64,000 nucleotides of DNA, taken from the NCBI RefSeq assembly GCF_002863865.1, contig NZ_CP022684.1, positions 2,509,501 to 2,573,500 on the forward strand, read 5' to 3'. The notes beneath the pieces were generated by a model that did no database searches, was not told where the DNA came from, and was given only the letters and a program-made list of their open reading frames with translations. Below, one piece after another: positions 42,629-52,460 of this stretch (positions are counted from its first letter, which is position 1; each line of letters opens with the position of its first letter). The DNA is from Ketobacter alkanivorans (GTDB lineage Bacteria > Pseudomonadota > Gammaproteobacteria > Pseudomonadales > Ketobacteraceae). A program made the translations under genes and the position numbers.

Positions 42629-43519
42629 TTAATTGCATCCAACAAACTGTTTAACGTCCGCCACGTAGTCCGCACGCCGTTCCAAATTTGGAAAGTGTCC
42701 ACAACCTGGATAAGCGATCAATTTAGCTTCGGGTATGGTTTCTAACAAGCCGTTGAAATCGGTATGGCGATGGGAGAAATCCGCATCGCCATACACCATT
42801 AAAACCGGGCACTGCACTCCTTTTGTTTCCTCATCGTCAACCCGCACTGCCGCCTGTACCAAACTGGGCAGGCAAAAGCATCCACCGTGACTCATCGCTT
42901 CAACCGCCTGCTGCTGAAACGCAGTTTTGAATTCACTCTCTCGGGGTAATGACAAACTAAACCATTTCATGGCCAGTTGACGCTTTGATAGCCCGCCAAC
43001 GATCTGTCCAGCAACAGGCAGAGTCAGTAACTTTGGAATATTATAATGCTTCCAATTCAACAAGCCTGCTAACGAGGGCGTTTGGCCCAGAATCAAGTGC
43101 GAAACACGAGCCGGATACTGCTTCGCAAAATTCATGGCAAACAGTCCATTGGCACAGGTAAAAGCCAAAATGACTTTTGATACACAAAGATGATCCATCA
43201 ATTCAGCAATGCAGTCAGTCGTTGCCTTGGTGCCAAAATCATAGCGCCATGCCGGAAATGAAAAACCCATTCCCGGCATATCAAAACAGATCACCCGAAA
43301 ATCATGGGACAAATCACGGATCAGTTCGCGTAAGTGTTCGATCACACAAGGCCCGTCCGGCGTCGTCAGCAGAGGTGGCTTATCCCCTCCGGTATCCACG
43401 TAGCGCAACACCCCTGCACTAGTAGTAATGTATTGGAACTCGCCTCCCTGACTCCCTTGTTTGCGACGCGACGATCGAAATGGTAATGCCATACAGGTGT
43501 CGACCCATGATCCATCCAT
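42629..43519 (-). CDS. Alpha/beta hydrolase with Cys at the nucleophile position
   Basis: 296 aa; ATG follows GGAG. Alpha/beta hydrolase fold: oxyanion area near DTGGDKPPLLTTPDG, FRVICFDMPGMGFS, nucleophile elbow ILAFTCANGLFAMNF where the usual GHSxGG reads FTCANG (Cys in place of Ser), acid VYGDADF and His in PGCGHFPNLE. With a Cys elbow it resembles dienelactone-hydrolase-type variants or a non-hydrolytic member. The substrate is unknown. No signal peptide. Confidence 0.78.
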   Translation of the reverse strand: MDGSWVDTCMALPFRSSRRKQGSQGGEFQYITTSAGVLRYVDTGGDKPPLLTTPDGPCVIEHLRELIRDLSHDFRVICFDMPGMGFSFPAWRYDFGTKATTDCIAELMDHLCVSKVILAFTCANGLFAMNFAKQYPARVSHLILGQTPSLAGLLNWKHYNIPKLLTLPVAGQIVGGLSKRQLAMKWFSLSLPRESEFKTAFQQQAVEAMSHGGCFCLPSLVQAAVRVDDEETKGVQCPVLMVYGDADFSHRHTDFNGLLETIPEAKLIAYPGCGHFPNLERRADYVADVKQFVGCN

Positions 43520-43665
43520 AATAATCTCCAGTTTCTGAACAGAATCAGTCTAGCGGTCAGATGCTTGATTAGTGAATGGCGGTTATGGTCAATATAGCTA
43601 CGGCTAATCGCGCAATGCTGCCTTATACGTTAAACTGTCCACTTCGCAATCAATCTTGGCCCGTT

Positions 43666-44592
43666 ATGCTTGTGTATAAAACAACGTATTCAGCTTGCTT
43701 TGTAATCATGCTGTACGCCCTATCCGGTACATTATTGGGCGCCTATGCCACTGAATCCTCTCTAGATCCACAGCGGAACCGTTCCGGCATTCAATTAGGT
43801 GCCGTCAAAGCCGCCATTGTTGAACTTGAAAACGGCGAAACGCTGTATTCCAAGCACTCTGATTGGATCACACCCATCGCGTCGATTACCAAATTGATGA
43901 CGGCTCTGATTGTGATGCAAGGCCCACAGGATCTGGAGGAATGGGTCGTGATTCCAACCCCGGACAGGGAAACCAGTAAGAATGCCTACTCCCGTATCCG
44001 AATTGGATCGCAACTCAAACGGCGTGATTTACTTAGACTCGCTTTAATGTCCTCAGAAAACCTGGCTGCCTATACGCTTGCGGCCAGCTACCCCGGTGGC
44101 GTCACAGCCTTCGTTGACAAGATGAATTCAACAGCCAAGGCCCTTGGTATGAATAATACTCATTTCGTGGATGCCAGTGGCCTATCAGTGGGCAATGTGT
44201 CCACGGCGGCCGATCTTGTGAAACTTGTGCAGGCTGTATCTCGCTATGGCAATATTCGCGAGTATTCCACCACCCCCCGTTACACCGCCTACTTTCGCAA
44301 ACCCCGCTATTCTCTGGGCTATGGCAATACCAACCGCTTGGTGCATCGTCAAAGCTGGGACATAGAACTCAGCAAAACCGGCTACATCACCGAAGCCGGG
44401 CGCTGCCTGGTTTTGCTGAGTAAATTTGAAGGCCGCGAAGTGGCCATGGTGCTATTGGATGCCTTTGGTAAACACACGCCCATAGGCGATGCCGGTCGCG
44501 TTAAGCGCTGGCTGGCCACTGGCAACAGCGGTACGGTTGCCGGTGCTGCGCTGCAATATGAAATGAACAAAGCCAAAGAATATCCCAACTAG
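43666..44592 (+). CDS. pbpG: D-alanyl-D-alanine endopeptidase, PBP7/PbpG-like
   Basis: 308 aa from ATG 43666, chosen because a signal peptide starts there (YSACFVIMLYALSGTLLGAY); ATG 43576 is possible. Penicillin-binding motifs: PIASITKLMTAL (SxxK), LALMSSENLAAYTLA (SxN) and IELSKTGYITEAG (KTG). Low-molecular-weight PBP of S11 type that cleaves peptide cross-bridges in the periplasm. Overlaps the convergent membrane-protein gene by 4 bp. Confidence 0.88.
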   Translation: MLVYKTTYSACFVIMLYALSGTLLGAYATESSLDPQRNRSGIQLGAVKAAIVELENGETLYSKHSDWITPIASITKLMTALIVMQGPQDLEEWVVIPTPDRETSKNAYSRIRIGSQLKRRDLLRLALMSSENLAAYTLAASYPGGVTAFVDKMNSTAKALGMNNTHFVDASGLSVGNVSTAADLVKLVQAVSRYGNIREYSTTPRYTAYFRKPRYSLGYGNTNRLVHRQSWDIELSKTGYITEAGRCLVLLSKFEGREVAMVLLDAFGKHTPIGDAGRVKRWLATGNSGTVAGAALQYEMNKAKEYPN

Positions 44593-46271
44593 CCTTGTGC
44601 CTCAGGGGAATCGTCTGCTTTTTTAGAGCTATCTGCTTTATCTCTGGGCGTTGAATCCTGCCCTTTAAGCTGTTCAAAGAATCGTTCCCGTGCAGCCTCC
44701 CATACCCTGTCTCCGTATGCTGCGCCCAATAACGCCGCCAGAAACAGTATGTAGCCATTGGGTTGGGTTTCACCGCTGGCAAAAATCGCCAGACCACCTT
44801 GCGAGGCAAGAAAAATAATGATGGATGCAGACACCCCCACCAACATTACATCAAAGGTGCCGCGAGACGATACGATTGACGCATCCTTTTGCAACGGTGA
44901 TAAAGAACGGCTAACCGCCGAGCCCACCAACCCAAAACCAATCATCCCAAACAACAGCGCAATCGTGTAAGAACGGGTGTCAATCAGCCATTGGGCCGAT
45001 ATGCCGAAAATACCAATGTTGCTGGGGTTACGTGGGCTGGGCGGCTCACTGTAATCCAGCATGGCGTCGCCCACGTCGTAATCTTCATCTATGTAGGGTG
45101 ACCTGGGAGAATTACCACGTCGCAAACTGTTGCCCGCTTCCACTGCCCAGCGCCGCAGCTCCGCTTTCTCCCAACGCACACCGCTTAAGAAATACGACAT
45201 TCGTTTATCAATATTTTGAACCTGATTGCTATACCAGTTTACCAGATCATCCTGAAATTTTTGCCGTTCCCGATCGGAAAGATTTTTATCCCGATAGCTT
45301 TTATACGCAGATATGGCGGACTCCAGCGTTCTCTTGCGCCGTTTCGATGCCTCATCTTTCAAACTTGTCCAGTTTGATTCAAGGCTCGATATTCGTTGTT
45401 TTACATTTTTCACATAATCCTGGGTTACTAACGTAATATCCGCACCCACTTGCTGAGTCGTAGTGGCGGCCGCCAGCTCAGCAGTAGCCGCGGTATTGGA
45501 TTGCTTTCCAACAGCAACCGCATCAAGCGCCTGTGTGATCGGTTGCAGAAATTCCGGCTCAAAAAGATCCTTGTTCCATTGCTCCTCCCAATCGTCTTTG
45601 GGCATGGCAGTAGAATCCAGCCGCACTCGTAACAAGCCCTCCTCCTGGGGGTTCGGTTCATCAATATCATAGAGCCAAGGAATCGACAGCACTGCAGCAA
45701 TACTGAGATACGCCCCAAGCAACACGGCCATGCCCAGAGTCAGCCTGGAACGACGCATTGGATCGAGTGCTTTATACCAGTTGATGACCCGCACTAATTG
45801 CGAGCTGTCCCCTCCATTAGCCTGCGCACTCAGCGCGTTAGCAAGCAACACAAACACGGCAAACGCAGCAAGCAAAGCGGGAAACGAGACGCTGTAAATC
45901 AATCCCAACGACTGATTAATGACTGTGGAATACACCCCCGTGAAATCCTGACGCAACACCTCTACATCATCTAGTGCGGTTGGATCTATCATTAACAGAC
46001 TGAGAGTTCGTGAAACCGAATCGCCAAACGCGCGCATGGATTCCAAAAAGATATTGGATGCGCCCCTGATAACCTGATTCGTCGTATCTGAAAATAACAC
46101 AGCGGTTATTCCTAGCGACAATACAAAGGGGCGTCCTTTGATTCCATCGCCCCAGCTTTTAGGAATGAAAATATGGAAGCATCCACGCAGCAACATCAAG
46201 AATACATACAGAAAAACCAAGCACAGAATGCTTAGCCCCAGAAAAATGCATATCCCCAGCAACGACGTCAT
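44589..46271 (-). CDS. Multi-helix membrane protein with large soluble insert, unknown
   Basis: 560 aa from ATG 46271 (GGGGGTG upstream). Four hydrophobic segments lie in the first 200 residues (about 5-30, 50-65, 125-150, 180-205). A soluble helical, charged region of about 220 residues follows (DKNLSDRERQKFQDDLVNWY; KRMSYFLSGVRWEKAELRRW), and three more helices lie near 420-525, before a Lys/Ser/Asp-rich tail. Not recognised. The layout suggests a membrane scaffold or mechanosensing-like protein, but no family motif supports that. Confidence 0.6.
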   Translation of the reverse strand: MTSLLGICIFLGLSILCLVFLYVFLMLLRGCFHIFIPKSWGDGIKGRPFVLSLGITAVLFSDTTNQVIRGASNIFLESMRAFGDSVSRTLSLLMIDPTALDDVEVLRQDFTGVYSTVINQSLGLIYSVSFPALLAAFAVFVLLANALSAQANGGDSSQLVRVINWYKALDPMRRSRLTLGMAVLLGAYLSIAAVLSIPWLYDIDEPNPQEEGLLRVRLDSTAMPKDDWEEQWNKDLFEPEFLQPITQALDAVAVGKQSNTAATAELAAATTTQQVGADITLVTQDYVKNVKQRISSLESNWTSLKDEASKRRKRTLESAISAYKSYRDKNLSDRERQKFQDDLVNWYSNQVQNIDKRMSYFLSGVRWEKAELRRWAVEAGNSLRRGNSPRSPYIDEDYDVGDAMLDYSEPPSPRNPSNIGIFGISAQWLIDTRSYTIALLFGMIGFGLVGSAVSRSLSPLQKDASIVSSRGTFDVMLVGVSASIIIFLASQGGLAIFASGETQPNGYILFLAALLGAAYGDRVWEAARERFFEQLKGQDSTPRDKADSSKKADDSPEAQG

Positions 46272-46429
46272 ATTCACCCCCAATAGACGAAAGACAAAAC
46301 CAGCCGATGAACCCCGGCCTGATTTGATGTTTTATCCTAAGGAATTACCGCAGCGCAATAAAGATTTATCAGAAACAGCCAGAACATTGGTCATCAAACG
46401 ATCAATATTCTGGCTGTTTCACCTGCTGA

Positions 46430-47884
46430 TCACTGCGTCAGCGTGAATTTTCCTAACTGGTGGTTTGAATTGTAAATAGCAGGCCCTTCTGCCGGTGGCT
46501 TAGTCTGCGCACCAGCAACAAAGTAATCGGCTCCATTGGTGGCCATCACCAGAGGATAAAAACCGTGTTGATTGAATTGATAAATTCCACCTTCGTACTC
46601 CACCATATACCGCAAGCGGCCAATCACGCTTTCGTTCAGCAATTGGCCCCGACCATCAAGCTCGGTGATTAACAGGTTGTCCACCATCCGCGCCACGCCC
46701 ACCGGGATCACCACCGGTGTATATATCAGTACGCTTTGCTGGTTCTGCAGCACACTGATCACACCATCATTCACTTCAATTTGCAATGAAGCTAAATGTG
46801 TTCGCTCGGTACCCAATGAGTCCAGATTGATCGATTTTTTCCACACCGCCTCTCCACTGAATGCAGTCATTTGCAAGTCGGCTACATTTTTTCCAAAATG
46901 CACATCGGTACGCTCTCGCTGGGTCAACAGCAAGTAGCCTGCGTTATTATAGGGCAACAATCGCAAGCGTCTGTTGTTACCATTCAGCTCTGATACCGGC
47001 AACGTAAATTCAGTCTCGAACAAGCCTTCGCTGCTGAACTGCACCACATCAAATCCGTCAGCGCCGTCTTCCGCACGCACCAGCATCCCCAGCACCAAAT
47101 GAGAATCGGCCTCTATCATTGACGATAAAATGCGGGTTGGCATCACGTCCAACGCCTGTTGTTGAGCCCACAGCTCAGTACCGCTGCTATCATAACCGGT
47201 CAGATCCAGTGTATTGTCACTCAGTTGCGCTGTTACTAGAGTGCCATCCGATTGCAATGCGCCAATTAGGTTGGGGCGGGCTATATTGTCAAACGTAATC
47301 GCTAACGGTACCTGCCATAGCAGGGTACCATCAGGAGCCATACACAACAGAGCGGCACCCACATCGTTACGCCCCACCAAGCACACACGCTGCTCGTCAT
47401 GGGCCAACAACGTCAACTGCTGATAGCCAATATCCTGCCATGTGAATTCGTTCTGCAGAGCACCCACTTGATCCAAATGATAAAAGCTGCCGTTGTATCC
47501 GATCAGCAACAATTCATTATCAGCAAAGGCCAGCAGCCTTTCTTGCGTGTTTATTTTCCTAACCAAAGGCTGGGTATCGCCAGTAACCGGTACCCCTATG
47601 AAAGGATCGGTATAAGCCGTGAAATGAAGCGTTTGACCGTCTGTGTCGACACTCCAAATGCCTAACCTGCGTTGGCGCTGATCATCGTAGCTCAAGTACG
47701 CGTACACCAGCGAGCCCGTGGGCAGGTACTTCAAATCGAGGGATGTGCTCGTAAACAGATAGGGTTGCTCCTCGCCTTCCAGCGTCCACTCGGCAGTCTG
47801 TAAGGGAGTATTGTTAAGATCAGGGTTGTTGTCACAACCTGTTATCAAAAATAAAACGGGGATGAAAAACGTCAGCAATCTCAT
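46430..47884 (-). CDS. Lipoprotein, predicted beta-propeller
   Basis: 484 aa. Lipoprotein signal MRLLTFFIPVLFLITGC. The rest is a series of strand-rich repeats of about 45-60 residues, each with a hydrophobic strand pair and a turn (LLIGYNGSFYHLDQVGAL; LLCMAPDGTLLWQVPL; DLTGYDSSGTELWAQQ), the PQQ/YncE-like propeller pattern. No enzymatic motif is seen. Probably an outer-membrane-anchored binding protein. Confidence 0.65.
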   Translation of the reverse strand: MRLLTFFIPVLFLITGCDNNPDLNNTPLQTAEWTLEGEEQPYLFTSTSLDLKYLPTGSLVYAYLSYDDQRQRRLGIWSVDTDGQTLHFTAYTDPFIGVPVTGDTQPLVRKINTQERLLAFADNELLLIGYNGSFYHLDQVGALQNEFTWQDIGYQQLTLLAHDEQRVCLVGRNDVGAALLCMAPDGTLLWQVPLAITFDNIARPNLIGALQSDGTLVTAQLSDNTLDLTGYDSSGTELWAQQQALDVMPTRILSSMIEADSHLVLGMLVRAEDGADGFDVVQFSSEGLFETEFTLPVSELNGNNRRLRLLPYNNAGYLLLTQRERTDVHFGKNVADLQMTAFSGEAVWKKSINLDSLGTERTHLASLQIEVNDGVISVLQNQQSVLIYTPVVIPVGVARMVDNLLITELDGRGQLLNESVIGRLRYMVEYEGGIYQFNQHGFYPLVMATNGADYFVAGAQTKPPAEGPAIYNSNHQLGKFTLTQ

Positions 47885-48114
47885 GGTGTATCCTCCTTGA
47901 TACTTTATTTTTATACGATGCTTGATGCTGGAGTATAGAAGCCGAATGCTGCAGAAAAATAGTACATTTGGGCCATGACTGACGTGTGGTTGAATCTTAG
48001 CTTACGTAAAAGACCGTAATTAATAGTCACCTTAAATGTAAATATCTCATTAATGCTTTGGCTGTACCCGGTTCATGATAGTAAGTGACCCATATAACAC
48101 ACCGAGGCATCACC

Positions 48115-49446
48115 ATGGACAGGCGCTACTTCATCCATCCACGTTCCGTCGTCGGCACCTCCGTCGAGGGCAAAGTCATTGCATTGTTGAACAGCTTTGA
48201 TACGCCGCAAGACTTCGACGTTATTCAAGACCGGCCGGGGTTTGGCTACGCCGTGACCCATCCCGGCTATGGTATTGATCACCCCACCGCACAACGTATC
48301 CTTGATGCCAGACCCGCAGGAGGATGGACCGGGCTATCGCAGATCGTAGGTGATGTAGTGCCATTTGACTCCAACATCGCGGGTTTTGGTCAGGATAAGT
48401 TTTCTGACCTGGTGGTAAGCGCAATAGCCCTTAGCGGCGGCACCGATCATCGCACCATTCGCGGCTCGTTCCGTTTGATAGACCCTGATGCCGCCAGCCT
48501 GACACCCCCCAACATCACTGACCCCATTGATGTAATTGTGTACGGCAAGTTTTCCGGTGCCAGCACCGACTATGTTGTGCCTGTACAGATGGTGCAAACC
48601 GATGCCAACGGTGAGTTCATACTAGAGCACATCACCAACGATTTCGAACAGTTCGCATTAGTGGCTGCATTCAGCGATTCTGAGGAAGTCTTTCATCGCT
48701 CCGGACTCATTCCCATCCAGACCTACACTCTCCCAGAGCTGGAATATCGGCCCATACTGGTGAACCAGTCCTTCGCGTTAGAGGACAGCGACTTTCGAGA
48801 TCGGGTAGAGGAACAAGCCGGAACGGTCGTAGAAGGAGACAAAACCCTGGAAAGCATTACCTCCGACTTCAAAGATGGATTCGTGGAAATTCAGGGCGAG
48901 ATCCTCGCACCAGACACCTTCCTGTGGTTTGACAGCACTATCACTTTCACTTCAGAAGTACGTTATCTGCCATCACAATATGCTCCCAACTGGGTGCGCG
49001 ATCTCTCTGAAATCATGGGCGTTCAATCACAGGTCACAGATCAGAATCATTCCAACGCGGGTTTCATCATTGCCTCGGTACTGGCGTTTTTTATCCCTGG
49101 TGTCGGACTGGCACTTGGCCCCATTGTGACGATCATCTTCCTGGCCATCGATGCCAATCAGGATTCGAATATAGATACCAAAACCAGCATCGCCAACGCC
49201 CTGCGTGACGCCTTCAGTGATCAAACCCTGGCGACCTTTCAAGCCGCTATTCAGGATCAAATAGATAACGCCGATGCACTTACCCAATTTGGATTGGAAT
49301 TTTTAAGCGATTTTGAAGAAGATCCCGAAGATCCGCTGCAGGCGATAATTGATTACATGGCATCTCACGCCACTGTGCAGGCCGTGAGTATTAACCCAGA
49401 CGAGATGGAATTGAACATTTGGCTGACACTGCCGTTTACGATTTAA
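48115..49446 (+). CDS. Non-exported protein with helical-hairpin hydrophobic core, unknown
   Basis: 443 aa from ATG 48115, after GAGG; an upstream in-frame ATG at 48085 lacks a site. No signal peptide. Residues about 20-85 contain a helix-hairpin-helix-like pair (GYGIDHPTAQRILDARPAGG). Residues 115-215 are beta-rich. A very hydrophobic glycine-containing stretch at 315-345 (AGFIIASVLAFFIPGVGLAL) is flanked by acidic, amphipathic segments. Not recognised. The buried hydrophobic hairpin in an otherwise soluble protein resembles membrane-inserting proteins. Confidence 0.6.
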   Translation: MDRRYFIHPRSVVGTSVEGKVIALLNSFDTPQDFDVIQDRPGFGYAVTHPGYGIDHPTAQRILDARPAGGWTGLSQIVGDVVPFDSNIAGFGQDKFSDLVVSAIALSGGTDHRTIRGSFRLIDPDAASLTPPNITDPIDVIVYGKFSGASTDYVVPVQMVQTDANGEFILEHITNDFEQFALVAAFSDSEEVFHRSGLIPIQTYTLPELEYRPILVNQSFALEDSDFRDRVEEQAGTVVEGDKTLESITSDFKDGFVEIQGEILAPDTFLWFDSTITFTSEVRYLPSQYAPNWVRDLSEIMGVQSQVTDQNHSNAGFIIASVLAFFIPGVGLALGPIVTIIFLAIDANQDSNIDTKTSIANALRDAFSDQTLATFQAAIQDQIDNADALTQFGLEFLSDFEEDPEDPLQAIIDYMASHATVQAVSINPDEMELNIWLTLPFTI

Positions 49447-49461
49447 AACACGACAGAACCT

Positions 49462-49491
49462 TAAGCGGGCACGCTATCCTGCGCCCGCTTA
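49462..49491 (+). terminator. Intrinsic terminator between convergent genes
   Basis: TAAGCGGGC (49462-49470) and GCCCGCTTA (49483-49491) form a perfect 9-bp stem with a 12-nt loop, followed by CTTTTAAAAAG. A rho-independent terminator for the upstream + strand gene; on the - strand the stem can also form after serA, without a T-tract. Confidence 0.7.
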
Positions 49492-49513
49492 CTTTTAAAA
49501 AGTGACTGAACCG

Positions 49514-50698
49514 TTATGCCTCTGCCAACACCCTGACATTAATCACGTGCTCCACCTGCCGCAGCTGATCAATGATGGTATCGTTGGGCATCGCTTCCAC
49601 ATCCAATATGTTATAAGCCACATCACCACGACTTTTGTTCATCATATCCACCACGTTCACGTTATTGTCCGTAAAGATAGACAGCACGTTACCCAATACG
49701 CCGGATACGTTGTCGTTGCTGAAGGTGATACGACAGCAGCCTTCGGCCCGTGGCATATTAACAGCGGGGAAATTAACGGAGTTTTTGATGTTGCCGTTCT
49801 GGAGAAACTCCATGAGCTGATCTGCTGCCATGATGGCGCAGTTTTCTTCTGCTTCTGCCGTGCTGGCACCAATGTGTGGCATGGCAATAACATCTTTACG
49901 TTCCAGCAATTGCGGTTCAGGGAAATCACAGATATACATGCCCAGGCCTTGGTCGGCGTTCAGGCTTTCCACGACTGAAGTGGAATCAACTATGGCGTCA
50001 CGGGCAAAGTTCAGCAGGCGCGCACCGGGTTTTATGGATTTCAGTGTGTCATGGTTGATCAGGCCGGTGGTGGCTTCCAGCGCTGGTACGTGCAGGGTGA
50101 CGTAATCCGCGCGGGAAAGCAGGGATTGCAGGTTTTCCATGCGCTCTACACGGCTGGGCAATCGCCAGGCGGCCTCCACCGACAGGGCCGGATCATAGCC
50201 CACTACTTTCATGCCCAGTGCCAGTGCCATCTCAGCCACCATGGAACCAATGGCTCCTAGACCCACCACACCTAAAGTACTGCCATAGAGTTCTTTGCCA
50301 GCAAAGCGTTTCTTCTCTGCCTCCAGCAATTTTCCCATTTCAGCGGCGTCTTTCAGGTGCGTCAGGCTTTGCACATATTCTATACCGGTAAGCACACCTC
50401 GCGATCCCAGCAACAGGCCAGCCAGTACCAGCTCTTTCACGGCGTTGGCGTTGGCACCGGGTGTATTGAACACCACAATGCCCCGTTTGGTGTAATCTTC
50501 TAGTGGAATGTTATTCACACCGGCACCGGCGCGCGCTACACACAACACCGATTCGGGCAGTACTTCATTATGCAGTTTATGACTGCGCAACAGGATACCT
50601 TCTGGATGATTAATATCACTGCCTACTTCATATTCTGCCCGTGGAAATCGCTCCAGGCCTTTTACCGAAATCTGATTGAACGTTTTAACTTTAAACAT
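49514..50698 (-). CDS. serA: D-3-phosphoglycerate dehydrogenase
   Basis: 394 aa. Substrate loop RSHKLHNEVLP and VARAGAGVNNIPLEDYTKRG; NAD-binding GVVGLGAIGSMVAEMA; catalytic Arg in LLNFARDAIVD and His in MPHIGASTAEAEENCA; C-terminal ACT domain (FSNDNVSGVLGNVLSIFTDN), typical of serine-inhibited enzymes. Catalyses the first step of serine synthesis. It follows serC on the same strand by 67 bp. Confidence 0.95.
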   Translation of the reverse strand: MFKVKTFNQISVKGLERFPRAEYEVGSDINHPEGILLRSHKLHNEVLPESVLCVARAGAGVNNIPLEDYTKRGIVVFNTPGANANAVKELVLAGLLLGSRGVLTGIEYVQSLTHLKDAAEMGKLLEAEKKRFAGKELYGSTLGVVGLGAIGSMVAEMALALGMKVVGYDPALSVEAAWRLPSRVERMENLQSLLSRADYVTLHVPALEATTGLINHDTLKSIKPGARLLNFARDAIVDSTSVVESLNADQGLGMYICDFPEPQLLERKDVIAMPHIGASTAEAEENCAIMAADQLMEFLQNGNIKNSVNFPAVNMPRAEGCCRITFSNDNVSGVLGNVLSIFTDNNVNVVDMMNKSRGDVAYNILDVEAMPNDTIIDQLRQVEHVINVRVLAEA

Positions 50699-50765
50699 GG
50701 CTCATTCCCTTTGTAATCCGTTTTAAGGCTTAGCGTTAATTTTATGATTATTAGATTTTCAGGCT

Positions 50766-51881
50766 TTACGCGGTCACCTGCTGGTAGGCCCATTCCAACC
50801 AGGGCATAAGCGCTTCCAGATCGGCGGTTTCCACTGTGGCGCCACCCCAGATACGAATGCCATCGGGCGCATCGCGGTAAGCACCAATGTCGTAGGCAAC
50901 GCCTTCATCTGACAGCAATTTAATGAACTTTTTGGTTTGGTCTTTATCGGTCTTCAAGGTGAGGCAAATACTGGTGTTGGATCGCTCTTGTGGATTCTGC
51001 GCCAAGAAATCGATCCAATCGTGTTGTGCAACGAAGTTTTCCAGTACGGCTAAATTGGCTTGTGAGCGTTCAATCGCCGCAGGCACACCACCCAAGCCTC
51101 GCACCCAGGCCAGTGCATCAAGGTAGTCGGCAACACACAACATGGACGGTGTATTGATGGTTTCACCACGGAAAATACCTTCGATCAATTTGCCACCCTT
51201 GGTCATACGGAAGATCTTGGGCATGGGCCAACTGGGGGTATAGCTTTCCAAGCGTTGTACGGCCCGTGGGCTTAGAATCAACATACCGTGGGCACCTTCA
51301 CCCCCCAGCACTTTCTGCCACGAATAGGTCACCACATCGAGCTTGTCCCAGGGCAGATCCATGGCAAACACGGCAGAGGTGGCATCGCAGATGGTCAACC
51401 CATTACGGTCGGCGGGAATCCAGTCACCATCCGGCACTTTCACGCCAGAGGTGGTGCCATTCCAGGTGAACACCACATCGTGATCAAAATTCACCTCGGC
51501 CAGAGGCGGCAACTGACCATAGTCCGCCAACAGTGAGCGCACCGAATCCAGTTTCAACTGTTTGACGATATCTGTGTGCCAGCCAGAGCCAAAAGATTCC
51601 CAGTGCATTACATCCACCGGGCGCGGACCCAGCAACGACCACAGGGCCATTTCCACCGCGCCGGTATCCGAGGCAGGCACCACCCCAACGCGGTAGCCTT
51701 CGGGCAGGCCCAGCAGTTCGGCGGTTTCATCGCAGCAGCGCTGCAGGGCAGATTTACCAATAGCTGAGCGGTGGGAGCGCCCCAGAGTGGACACATCTAA
51801 CGTGGAAACGTCGTAGCCAGGGCGTTTGGCGCAAGGGCCGGAAGAGAAGTTAGGGTTTTTAGGTTTGAATTGCGGTTGCAT
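50766..51881 (-). CDS. serC: Phosphoserine aminotransferase
   Basis: 371 aa from ATG 51881 behind CGAGGG; an upstream GTG-initiated extension of 22 residues is unlikely. PLP lysine in [32 protein letters not shown] at the N-terminus; [17 protein letters not shown]. It matches the longer SerC type (TIGR01365, serC_2) rather than the E. coli type. Second step of serine synthesis; forms an operon with serA. Confidence 0.93.
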   Translation of the reverse strand: MQPQFKPKNPNFSSGPCAKRPGYDVSTLDVSTLGRSHRSAIGKSALQRCCDETAELLGLPEGYRVGVVPASDTGAVEMALWSLLGPRPVDVMHWESFGSGWHTDIVKQLKLDSVRSLLADYGQLPPLAEVNFDHDVVFTWNGTTSGVKVPDGDWIPADRNGLTICDATSAVFAMDLPWDKLDVVTYSWQKVLGGEGAHGMLILSPRAVQRLESYTPSWPMPKIFRMTKGGKLIEGIFRGETINTPSMLCVADYLDALAWVRGLGGVPAAIERSQANLAVLENFVAQHDWIDFLAQNPQERSNTSICLTLKTDKDQTKKFIKLLSDEGVAYDIGAYRDAPDGIRIWGGATVETADLEALMPWLEWAYQQVTA

Positions 51882-51960
51882 TGAGGCCCTCGGGAATGGT
51901 GGATTTGCGGACTCAAGCATTATGCCAGCTCTGTCCGCACAGACCAATCACGAAAGCAGC

Positions 51961-52341
51961 TTAACCGACGGGGTCCAGCCTTTCCGGTATAAGGTCAGGC
52001 AGCGCAGCTAAACCATGATGTGCTCTGGCCCGATTACAGTCCGGGTTGCCTGCCAGGGTTTCACTATGGCATTCAAACTCCCGACAGGTGGAGGATCTGT
52101 TCTGGTAGATACTGCAACGCACCTGACTGCCCACCTCACCCAACAGCGCCACACAACGGCTGTGCTGACGATCTGTACCTTGCATACAGCTGTAAACATC
52201 ATTCACCTTGGCGGTAAGAATATCCGGCACCTGACCACCAGCGCTTTCGGCCTCACCCCAATAGAATGATACGCGAAAGAAACTGCAGCAGGCGCCGCAA
52301 CTCAGGCAAGGCGAGACGCTGGAAACGGACGCTTTCGACAC
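51961..52341 (-). CDS. YkgJ-family cysteine-cluster protein
   Basis: 126 aa, GTG start. N-terminal PCLSCGACCSFFRVSF (C-x2-C-x2-CC) plus later RCSIYQNRSSTCREFEC, the eight-Cys arrangement of YkgJ/UPF0153 proteins thought to bind zinc or an Fe-S cluster. Role unknown. It lies upstream of serC on the same strand, but an 80-bp gap separates them. Confidence 0.85.
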   Translation of the reverse strand: MSKASVSSVSPCLSCGACCSFFRVSFYWGEAESAGGQVPDILTAKVNDVYSCMQGTDRQHSRCVALLGEVGSQVRCSIYQNRSSTCREFECHSETLAGNPDCNRARAHHGLAALPDLIPERLDPVG

Positions 52342-52460
52342 ACACTAATCCAGTTGGAAAGGGATCGAGATTGTAGAACCGACCGTTACCCGGCTAAATG
52401 AAATTATATTAACGGTGACGTTAGCAGTTGCTATTCGACTGGGCGATCACGAGCTGCCCA

